Source: Steinernema hermaphroditum (taxonomy: Eukaryota; Nematoda; Chromadorea; Rhabditida; Steinernematidae). From it: a DNA stretch of 64,000 bases. Location of the stretch: assembly GCA_030435675.1 (NCBI GenBank), contig CM059625.1, positions 496,001-560,000 on the forward strand. The letters are read 5' to 3'. Numbering within the stretch: position 1 is the first letter of the stretch; each line of letters opens with the position of its first letter. A program made the translations under genes and the position numbers. The notes below the pieces were generated by a model. It was not told the origin of the DNA. It made no database searches and worked only from the letters and a program-made list of their open reading frames with translations. Below are positions 12,401-23,561 of this stretch, in pieces.

Positions 12401-15400
12401 TAGAGGAGATCGGAAACGATAAGCATCGGAATTTGCGCTTTATCGCGCGCGATTATCGAAATTTAACACGGTGACTAAGAGGCCTTCAAAAGCCAAAAAT
12501 ACTGCGATCCAATATTTACTCGAAACTGCTTTTTAAAATAACCCCAGAAACCTGCAGATTTAGAACAGTTTTTGTTTCCTGTAACACACAAGATTTCTCG
12601 GAATTTTGTTTTGTTTTGATGTGATACGGATAGACTGAAAATGCACCCGCGTTTGAAAGGAATTTGAGGAAATACGCATCCCATTGAAAGACAAACAGAT
12701 GGACTTCCAAAGTGAATAATCCTTAAATATTACGCTTTTATCACAATTAGCTCAATGGAAGATATTAAAAAGCTGCAGCGCATTCTTCTGATTAATAGCG
12801 TAGCAGAGTTCGAAAGATTATGCAACTTTTATTTTTCATTGTATGAACGTCGACCTACATTTGCTTTCCACAACTACCGGTAAAATGATATCTGTAAACA
12901 TCGGCTTAGTATAGCAATATTAAGTATTTAATGAAGTGCATTTTCAAGTTCGCTGTAATCCAGTGTGCCACGAATGCAAAAAAACGATGCTTCTGGATCT
13001 CATAACTCCGTTCCAACTCGACACTGGCGGTGAAAATATCACCGCTTCTTGTATTCCATGTGCACTATTACAACTATCTTACTTTTCCTGTTTAAGCTCG
13101 TGAACGAATCTGACCAATACTTCGATGACAAATTCGACATTTACGGAGAAGCAATGTTTCATTAAGGCATTCGATTTGAATGAGACGGCGATGAACGCAG
13201 ACGGTACGGTGATGAACTGCTTCAGCGTCGATGGCGTTCGTCTCAATGAGCAGCCGGCAGCTGCTCGTTGGCACAACACAAGAGGATTATGCTCTCGACG
13301 AATAAGCGCATAAATTACGAGACACGCGCTCAAACGCTTACAGTAGCGACGAGTAAGTAACTCTTAAATCGCACCAAATGATGGTGATGTGATGAGCACG
13401 CAGTGGCAAGGTCAATTAAGCGGGCTCAATTAGCACACAACAATGAGAGGAGTGGGTCAATGGTGGGAAAGTGTTTATCTCGATGGCGGCGGTATATGCT
13501 CATGTGTGTGTGATCCCAGAGGCTAGTTTCCAGCAAATACTGTTTACCGCGCGGGAGCTCATCACACCACTACGGCGTCTTTGATATTTCGATGAGAGCG
13601 CCATCGTGCACTTTGTCTTCGTTCGAAGCCGCGGCTCTAAACGAGCGCAAAAGTGATCGCCGTTCGATGTTGAGTAATTGTCTCCAGCGGGCCAGCAAGA
13701 ATTAGAATGCTTTGATATCGTCTGCTTGCTTGATCGAACGAAAGATGGATACAGTACATGAGAAGGAAATGGAAAGGGAAAAGTCGAGCTGTATACATAT
13801 GAACATTTATTGAGGAGTAAGCGGATCTCTTCGAAGGTGTTTTTAACGGAAAAACTTACGCATGCTGAAAAGTGCTTAATGATCTGCTGACTTCATATTT
13901 CTTGGTGATCGACGCTGAAGAAAGTTCAACTCATCAATCGGAATAATTGTGGTAAAGAACTCTTTCTCTTCCAACATAAAAAAGGAACATTGAAATTCGA
14001 ATTTACGACAAGGTAATCAAACCGTCTGTGGAGTTTGTCCTATACTACCGGGAAATATTTGTTACATATTACATGTTGTTGTTATCGTTGAGCGGAAGAC
14101 AGTTTTCTGGTTCTGCTGATTGAACCAGAACAATAATGTTGCGAACTGTTTAGTGTCTCTACCCAAAATAACCAGGAAGTTGCAAATCTGATCGTTTTAC
14201 AGATAGATCAGTGGCACCGGAAGGAAATGAGGCGAACCGCCAAAACAGATGCATTTGAGAGTAATGTGGAGGAGACAACATTTCTCGGACAATTGAAAGG
14301 GCGAAAATTTAAAAAATTGCAAACACAGAGCCTTGTCGCGCCGTTTTCACGACCTCACTCGTTCGGCTCCTCAGCCAAGGCGGCACTCACTTGCCCTCTC
14401 TACACTACTATATTAACAAACAAATAAAAGATGTTGAGGAGGTTGAAATTCGGCTTACGAGCGCTCTTCATCACGCTACGATCCCAGGGGGATGCGCGCG
14501 GCGGTTAGACAGAAATTCGCCTTTGCATGACAAATCGACTACTTCACGTGTTCGAAGCGTTTTGAAATTTGTGAGTTCGACAAGGAGTCGCCGGCAATAT
14601 TCAGGGACTTCAGTTGGGAACGTTCAAAGGCTGCGCAGTGCATACTCAACCAACTATGTCTAATTTTGGCAGCTTGGTGTGTTATAAGTCCCTAGAGTGA
14701 TTTCCGGAGCACTTTGTGGAGTTATACATATTATTCATTCGCAAGAAGTTTTGTGAGATTGCATTTTGCAGGGGTGGTCCAAGTATTTTCTGCTTAAAGT
14801 GTGGTAGGCCGACCTTGAAATATGCTCGGCGAATCTTAAACAGGCTTCATCTCTTCTATCCAAAATAGAAAGGGATTGCCCTGCTGCCCAGCGTAAATTC
14901 ATTGTTAACAACTCTTTAAGATATGACTTATAATCTTTTCAGTGCCCATACTGCCTAACATGAAATCTGTAATTGTCAATAATTGAAAAACGGGGTCTTC
15001 TGAATTGTATGGGAATTTAGCGCAAGCAGCTAGACTCGAAGGATCCCCCAGTTGGGTTTGATCTAACCCTAAAGAGAAGTGAGAACATGTAAGCGGCAAC
15101 AACCCTGTTGCGATTCTTAGATCATCCTCGAGTGATATCCGTTATAGTGGGATTGCTACTGTACTAATACTTGAAAAACCGTTATCAGCAGCGCATTTAA
15201 ATGGAAGGCAACATTTGGGGTCGCAAAGCGGATTATCGCAAAGCCAAACACGAGGCAGTGATAGCAGAAGTTACTCAGTGAACGATTGTTCAGTTGTTAC
15301 TTCAAGATCAATCGAAAGTGAAATATTCCATGAAAAATTGCACATATGATACTGACAGCTTGCAGCGCCTTAAAAACCAACACTGACTAGAACTGAAAAA

Positions 15401-16115
15401 AGTGCTTAGGCTTCTGAAGACGCTTATTGGCTCAGAGGTATCGCACGTTCCGTCATTGAAATCTTAATGATAATAAGTGAAAATTATTTTCGCAGTAGAT
15501 ACACAGGAGTACTTACCGCAATCTGGTCACAAAACATAACGACACGCTATACGTTTCTCCAGTTATACACTAATCAGTAATCATCGGGGGGTGAATCGCT
15601 GTACAATAAACAGGTTTATTTTTATTGTTTCATATGTAATGGTGCCCCCATGTCCATATAAACACACTGGGAGCACATGAGTGTGGGTAGATACAACAAA
15701 CATGTCCAATGCTTTATACCTCGTAGAAAAGAGAAGATTCTCATTAACTAATTCGCCAAGTTCACAGTTCGAGTTTACACACAAAGTTTAATTGCATGAC
15801 TTCAACATATTACTGCGCACTATGTTGCTAATGTCAACTAATATTAACTCTGGCATTGATGCAATAATTTGATGTCTTCGATTTTCTAAGTTCAAAATGG
15901 ACCAGCTAGTCGGAGAAATTTTAAAGTGTTCTATTAGCAGATAAACCGAATGGACACACCTTCCTTATCAGTCAACGCGTTACGACCAACTGTTGGAAGC
16001 AAGACATGATTAACACCGTAAACTACACTCGCAACGTTTGCGACATTTTCTTTCGAATTACCGGTGGTGCGCACGTATAATATACGGTCATTCTTGTAGA
16101 ATCTATGGGAACGCA
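9493..16115. other. Long non-coding region between divergent genes
   Basis: 6.6 kb separating the 5' ends of the Eph receptor gene (minus) and the vWA surface protein gene (plus), so it should hold both promoters. The part from about 10690 to 11260 is clearly more GC-rich than its surroundings, with many CG dinucleotides; this leaves chance open frames on both strands that show no domain, bias or splice context I would trust. The rest is AT-rich with short homopolymer runs (for example A-runs near 10260 and T-runs near 11760). I found no tRNA, rRNA, spliced-leader RNA or known microRNA sequence by eye. Confidence 0.5.
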
Positions 16116-19100
16116 ATGAACAGCCGCAGAATTGACGAATTCGTGCACTCGCGGCGCTTTCCCGTATTCTCCTCACTTGTATTGTGCACGGGTCTCATAT
16201 TTCTGGTCGCTGGTATTGTTCTTACAATAATTGGCTCCACGAGGACGACAAGTAAGTAAGATGAATGGGATTGGGTAAATAGCCTCTCGCAGGACACGAG
16301 CGGCTAAGCAACGAGTGACCAGCCATCTGTCCGCTATTTTACTAGGGCTCGTAAAGTTGATTGCTCAACCGAAAATAGCATGTTCGCATTTTAATCGGTC
16401 AGCATTTACAATTAGGCAAAAAGCGGCACACACGTTTTGGAATAAGCATGTTTAAAGCAATTGAAGGACTTACAGCAATTGAAGGACTTACCTGCTTCTG
16501 GAATTCCTCATCATGTGCGTACATTTTATTTAAAGGAAAAAATGTCCTCTGGAATAGCTGGACGATTGAAGATTTGCATGCCTGGGCAATCACTTTTGGT
16601 CTGTTGACTGTACGCACGTCACACGTCATAGAATGAGCAGTTTGCCCCACCGGGATCTCGATCAATTCGCTGGCAATTAATAAGGAATTAGGAACCGCTC
16701 AGTTCTAACCACAGCGTCACTTTATTTTTTATGGTAAAGCCGATTAATTTTGAATGATAAAAAAGTTCTTATGACGAGGTCATAAGACCCACATTATTAG
16801 GCAAGTAAATGAGGGGTACAAATTTCAAAGTCACGTATTTCTAACCGCTTGAAGCGTTTGAAGAGGCATGATCCTGTCAGACTAAAACAGCTAGTTATGG
16901 GAAACTAGATTGGTCATTTACCACTATTTACAGAACAGCAAAAAGAAGTCAATCTGAACCATGCCAATAGACGCTAAATCGAAATCGCGTGCACGCATAA
17001 AGCCCGTAATTGGCCGTCTGAGCTGATAAGGTTCTTAGAGCAATGCGAGAAAAAGAGCGATTTCGAAAAGCCATACTTGACCGCGAACAATGCGTTTGAT
17101 GACGGAATGCTTCCAACGATTAATGGCCCTATTTCGATTAGCATTTAATTCAGGACAATTTATAAATAAGCCGAACTGAGCGAACGAAACGTCGGTTATT
17201 AGAGTGAAGTTAAAGGCTGCCGGGCCAGAGAGAATCCCCTTGTGATTAATGGCGATGTTTTGGGGACGTTTCAAGTCGTTGGTTTGTTGCAAGACGTCCG
17301 GCAATCGATTATCAGTAGCTGTGGGGGAACAACTGCACTCTAGATGATTCACGAGGATATTTCCTCATTGAGACACTTTAGGAAGAACATCAGCGTCAAA
17401 TGGTGGAAGTGGTGAACGCACAAAACAAGAAGTCGAGTTGTACAGCATGAAGACGGAACTCTACAAGAACTATACATGGAAACAATATTTGGACAATATG
17501 GACAACCCCAAGACGATAGATTTCACAAATGAAGTGCAGCTTAGGGTAGGTTCCTAGAAAAAAAAACAGTACGATTAAGATAGAATTATCCCACAAATTT
17601 GTATTTTTCTTCAATACGGGATCGAGATCTACTCCACCTTGATAACCATGGGAAAACGGTTTTTGTTCGTTTGTAAGGAAGCATTGTCTTTGTTAACATT
17701 TTGTTACTTAAGAACTCAATTTATATAGAAAACTTTTATTCAGCTTGAAATAAAAACGAAAAATGGAAAGTTCATAGAAGAAACGGCACATTAGAAATCT
17801 TGATTTGGTCTGCTTGTAGCAACTACTTCTGAAAAACCTTTGTTAACTAATTGTTATTTCACAATGTATTTCAGCTCCGCCAGTTGATTCGAGAAAGTCG
17901 CTCGCACAACCGCAGGACTTTGTTCGAATTTCAAGAGGTCTCTAACAACGCATACGACGTACTAAAAGTGCAGATTTTGAAATATGAGTAAGAAAAACAA
18001 TCGGTGCTCTAAACATTTGTCACTTTTAGGCAAACTGCAGCTGATGGAATTCTAGTGTATGCAAGCGCCATATTACTTGGCGACCACATTCCACCAGAAA
18101 AAGATATCAGCGCGACAATAAATAGCGTCACAAACAATACCGTTACGGCAAGCAATGCGACAACAGTTCAAAGTGAGACGTTGCCTTTGAAAGAATAAAG
18201 TACCCACTGAATTCTAGCATTCAGTGCTGAGTACTGCAAAGAAATGGAACGCCCCATTGCTACGACGCCACCTGTGGCGAGTACCACATGCCCTATCTGC
18301 CATACTTGCCCAACATTGACCTGCAAGCCATGTTCCCAAACAACAGATCGTCCGGTGACTTGCCCTAATATCACGTGCGCGCCTCCCTTCCCCACGAAGT
18401 CGACGAGTCCTTCCATAACTTGCCCTTCATGCCCAAAGACAACATGTTCTCCCTGTCCAACAACTTCATCGGCAGATTGTCCTACAACAACGACATGTCC
18501 AAAATGCCCGACCTTGGCAGGCTCGACATGTCCACCATGCACTACCCACAGACCTGCAACTTCAACTTGCCCAGTCTGTCCCACATTTAAACCAACGACT
18601 TGTCCACCGTGCACTACCCACAAACCTGCAACTTCAACTTGCCCGGTCTGTCCCACATGTAAGCCAACGACTTGTCCACTGTGCACCGCAACATGTCCTC
18701 CGATTTCGACACCTCTACCAACAACAAGTTGCAAGCCCTGTCCAGCGCAGACGTGCCCGACAAATACCACCAAGCCATGCGCGGCTTGTATCACAACAAC
18801 CCCTGAGACATGTCCATCTTGCCCCACATGTCCGACGGTGACAGTCCAAACATCTCCGCCGAGCACGACAGCCGCGACAACATCTTCGCATCCTTCTAAT
18901 ACAACCTGTCCAACAGTGGTACGTACTATCTAAATTTCGGACAAGGGCAAGTAAGGATTTGATGGGCCGTGTAAATTATTGCTAGTAGTAATATACTTCT
19001 TGCTTGCCGACATTTTAGGATGGTCACTATCAAAATTAGGTACATGCCAAAGATAAATAAGACTTTTCAGTCCTGCCCAACCTGTCCGTTATGCAACAAC

Positions 19101-22100
19101 GGATCAACAACATTAACAACACCAACCTCAACTCTATCACCACAGACTTGTTCTTCGTGCCCAGTATGCCCTACGGTAATATCAACCATACTGCCGTCGA
19201 CTACCGCTCGCCAGACGACAACCATACCTCAGAACTGTCCTCCACCTCCACCATGTAATTGTTCAAAATCCACAACTTCGATTCCAACAACTCTCCCAAC
19301 CGTGATTACCTCGACCATAAATGGAACAACCTCACAAAGTACTCCAGCGTCAACGTTGTTATCAACCACCTCGTCGCCTCAGCAGTCCACTACTTCTTCT
19401 TTACAAGCGACAACAACTCGCGAATTTACAACCTCATCATCGCCTCTGTCGAGCACGACGACCGTAACAACTCCGGCGCCAACTCAACCATATTGCAAAG
19501 GAGGCAATGGTCCATTCGTCAAACAAGACATTTCCGTCGTCTTCGAATTGAGCACCGCACGGGCAATTGTGGATAAGGTAATGGCGCCGACAATGCTGCT
19601 GCGACAGCAGCGTGATGGGTTAATTACGGGCGCTTCTTTAGAAAATCGCTCATTTTATTGGTAACACACTCTTTCCACCGGAATATTATGAGTTGCCTGG
19701 GTCGTCCGGTAATGACCTGTTCACACAGCTCCTTATCGCACCTTTTCCGAATACAAGCACCTATAAGGGAATCGTCAGGCCAGATTACGCTGCAATTAAA
19801 GGTCTCGCAGATGTACAAGCATGGTTAAATGCCGTTGAGACACTTGATGGATACTACAACTTTAACGGAGATGCGATTGTTGAGTGAGTAAACATTGTAT
19901 GCGTGCTGTAGTATTCGTGGTTTTAGCGGAGTCGAGTTTTTTGCGACTCAGAACTTTGCAAATAAGCGACAAGGTGTAAAGAAGTCCTTATTGATCATCG
20001 CTTCTAGGTGGGCATACATGCGCACAGTGCTTATGCATACAGTATTTTAGCGACATCGGAGTATCTGGTACACAGGCAGCTGTGGCAGCTCTTAAGAAGA
20101 CATCGACCGTAATCACGATAAGTGTTGGAAGCGGTGCACAAACACTCGGATCGCTGGCCTCGGCAGGATTCGCCTTCTCTATTTCGAACTTAGAGGACGC
20201 AATTGAGACGTCGACAGTGGTTTCCAATATTTCGTCCAAATTGTGTAAGTTTCTATTTGGATTGTATTGCAAAAAGAGTTTCAGAGCATTTCATTTTCGT
20301 ACAAGTATATCTGCGTTTTAGTAATTCAAAGCGGCGTATGTCCGACACAAGCAACAACGGTTTATGCCACTTTGCCGCTGACTTCACCACAGCCGCACAC
20401 AACACTTGCGACAACATCACACCTCACTACCTCAGTGCCGAAACCTGCATCTTGCAATGATGGTAACGGTCCATTCGTCAAACAAGACATTTCCGTCGTC
20501 TTCGAACTGAGCGCCGCGCGGGCACCAGTGGATAAGGTAATGACGCCGACAGTGCAGCTGTGACAGCAGCGTGATAGGTTAATTACGGGCGCTTCTTCAC
20601 TTCTTTAGAAAATCGCCGATTTTATTGGTTACACACTGTTTCCAACGGAGCATTATGAGTTACCTGGGTCGTCCGGTAATGACCCGGTCACTCAGCTTCT
20701 TGTCGCACCTTTTCCGAATACAACTACCTATCAAGGAATCGTCAAGACAGATTACACAGCAATTAAAGATCTCGCAGATGTACAAGCATGGTTGAATGCT
20801 GCGCAAACACTTGAAGGTCACTATAAACTGAAAGGAGACGCGATAGTTGAGTATGAAGTCTTTGCAAACGAACTTTCGAATTCACAATTTCAGTGGAATC
20901 GACTACTTTACTAATCAGAACTTCGAGAATAAGCGACAAGGTGTGAAGAGATCCGTGTTTATTATTGCTTCGAGGTGAGCACATACATGCAGAGCATTAT
21001 TGTGCAGAGCATTATTGTTTATATCAGTTTAGCGATGCCGGAGTAGCTGGTGCAAAGACTGCTGTGGAGGCTCTCAAGAAAACGTCGACCATAGTCACGA
21101 TTTCTGTTGGCAGCGGCGCGCAAACACTCGAATCACTTGCCTCAGCAGGGTTCGCCTTCACAATTTCGAGCCTAGACAATCTAGCGGAAACATCGAGAGT
21201 AGTATCAAACATAACTTCCAAATTGTGTATGCAAAAGAAAAAAATGCATAATGAGTGTTGCTGCTATTTAGTAGTGGAAAGTAGTTTCTGTCCTCTGCCT
21301 TCAACAACCACCGTATTACCGTCGACATTAACACAGAAACAATCAACAAGCGCTGCTCCGATTTCAACTACTACTTCCGAAGCTCCAACAACTAATACTC
21401 ATTGCGCGATGGGCATAGTGCAAGATATTGCCATTGTCTTCGACCAGAGCTCGTCGAATGCGATTTTAGCTGATGTGAGTTTTTCTTATTTCCGTATTAG
21501 CGAACTGTCCCATCATCGGTTATGTGAGTACATTTAGAAAGTCGCAAAATTCATTGAGAACACACTTTTTGCTTCGTCGAACTACCTCATTACTGATTCG
21601 AATGGAAACACAGTTACGCAGCTTTTGCCGATCCCATACCCTCTTTACAATGGTGGGTTCATAAGCCCGAAATACCCGATATGGAAATCGAAGAACGACT
21701 TCTTCCTCTACATTTGGAGCATGAGGAATGTTTACAGGCAGCTTTCAAATTATATCGCAGGAACAGGCATTGCGGAGTGAGTGTTTATGAAATATATCTG
21801 GTCTGTTACCAAATTGCAGTTCGCTCAATTTGGTCAAAACTGCAAACACCGATTCGTCACATAGAAACACCGTAAACTCTACGCTTATCGTAGTTGGCAG
21901 TGGGTTCGTGTAGCATTCATCATCGAGTATTTTGTGTGATTTGTGACAGGGCGTCCGACATTAACAAAGCACAGAGCATAGCAGATGATATTAAGAATGC
22001 CGGAATGCGAATAATCACAATTGGGACATCTGGTGATTCTACATTTCATAAATTGTCGAGTGGATCGTCCGGCGATGAATTTACGATAAAAGACATCTCC

Positions 22101-23536
22101 GACAATGCTTTCTGGGCGGAGATCGCAGAAAACATTACCTTAAGCTTAGGTAAGTTGTATTTTAAAATAGTTCTTGCACATTTTTGAAACCAGCAGAACT
22201 CGACTTTCCTCGTCAATTTTCTTGATTATGTCGTTAACTGTCCGCTCTATCTGTTGCGTTGTCAAATTTAGCCGAACTAAGTGGACAATGTATGCCTTTA
22301 ACACAAGTCACACCACCACCAGCCACAGCCCAATCAACAACCTCACTGCTAACTACAGCCAGTACAACTACGGTACAAGAAACGACTGTCTGCACTGGAC
22401 CGTCTTCCATCGATGAAGACATTGCAGTAGTTTACGATCTTTCTTCTGGAGATGTACCCGCTTCGCCTGATGTAGGTTCATTCAATACACTAAGAAGGGC
22501 TACTACATTGTAGTCTGTTGTCAAACCTCATCGCTATTTTGCGGATTAAACTGATTTATATCATTTTCAGCAAGTAGTGGACTTTATCCGAAGCGGCCTC
22601 TTCAATAAGTCCAAATATGGAAACGCACAATACGCTGCCGTTCCATTTCCATCGATCAGCTCTGAAACAGATTTACTGACAATGGGTTATGCCAACTTTG
22701 CACTTCTGCGGTCTCTAACACATGACACACTACCAGTTTGGAAGCGTCACAGTAATCTGAAGTCGACCATTAGCGAGTACGTAAAATAAACCTTAAAATT
22801 AAAACCAGTCTGTTTCAGTGGACTTAAGAATGTCTGGAGAATAAACAATGGAACTCTTGGAGAAAATCACCGACGCAAGGGAGTGCCTAATACAATAATG
22901 ATAATTGCAAAAAGGTAAGAAATAACTTCTTTACGGGTCACTTTTTGGTCGGCAAATTCTCTGTGTTCCGTACTGCGAGGTGTAGCGTTCTACTCTTTTT
23001 ACGCTATATATAATTTGTGTGGAAAGGCAAACACTCGCACTGCAAATGAAAACAGCTTGAACACCATAAATGCTACATTCAGTGATACTGACGTTCCCAA
23101 CTCGGAACCTATTGCGAAGGTTCTACAGGCACAGGGCTCAACGCTGCTTACCGTTTCCATTGGAGCGAAGACAAATCTCACACCACTCGCTTCAAATCAA
23201 TACTCGTTTACGGTTTCTGACTTTAGCAACTCCTCAGAATTAGCATCTATCGCTGAAAAGATCACTGAAGCACTAGGTAAGTTCCTGTTCGTTCTGTACA
23301 TTTCAATCTGTATATTGAATTTAAGCACCCTGCTATGCAAAAAGGCGATAAGCCATGGAAGAAAACAGTTATCTGTACATTGGTTAACCTGTCGTGTTGG
23401 TTTTGAAGTTGAGCATAAACGAATACTGCTGTTCAACATTTCACAGTATTGCTACGGGCCAATAATGCTTTGAAATGCAGTAGGCGCACAGCGAATTACA
23501 TTCTTTATTTTGAGAACCAATCATGTACACGATTAA
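16116..23536 (+). CDS. Type II membrane protein with SEA-like domain, CPxC stalk and four vWA domains
   Basis: Exon 1 (16116-16251) encodes a basic N-terminus and one hydrophobic helix (FSSLVLCTGLIFLVAGIVLT), hence a type II anchor. Exons 17382-17545, 17875-17987 and 18030-18172 join in phase and read like a SEA domain (YTWKQYLDNMD ... GILVYASAIL). Exon 18218-18918 and exon 19071-19577 encode a Thr/Pro-rich stalk crowded with CPxC motifs (roughly 35 Cys in the first 225 residues). Four vWA domains follow at about 19497-20246, 20455-21226, 21410-22150 and 22410-23279, joined by short Thr/Ser/Pro linkers. Each starts with a QDI(S/A)(V/I)V-like strand and ends with an ITISVGSGAQTL- or LTVSIGAKTNL-like strand. 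The last exon is short and stops at 23534-23536. No family name recognised. Probable surface or secreted adhesion protein (inference). Splice phases agree at every junction I checked. Confidence 0.75.
18541..18684 (+). repeat. 72-bp tandem repeat inside the CPxC stalk
   Basis: Two nearly identical 72-bp units, at 18541-18612 and 18613-18684, encode 24-residue repeats with the pattern TTH(R/K)PATSTCPVCPT, then KPTTCP. The unit keeps the reading frame, so the stalk can grow or shrink in steps of 24 residues with unchanged cysteine spacing. Confidence 0.85.
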
Positions 23537-23561
23537 AGGTCATGCAAAATAATATGAGGTC

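Noticed and set aside
16447..16492. Short direct repeat of AGCAATTGAAGGACTTAC
   Set aside because: A two-copy local duplication inside an intron with no further structure.
18196..18198. In-frame stop that would end the SEA-like exon as a separate small protein
   Set aside because: A GTGAG donor at 18173 and acceptor at 18217 give a 45-nt intron whose removal restores the frame into the stalk.
18168..18866. 232-codon minus-strand frame rich in Gly, Val and His
   Set aside because: It is the mirror of the low-complexity Thr/Cys/Pro stalk on the plus strand; repeats leave all frames free of stops.
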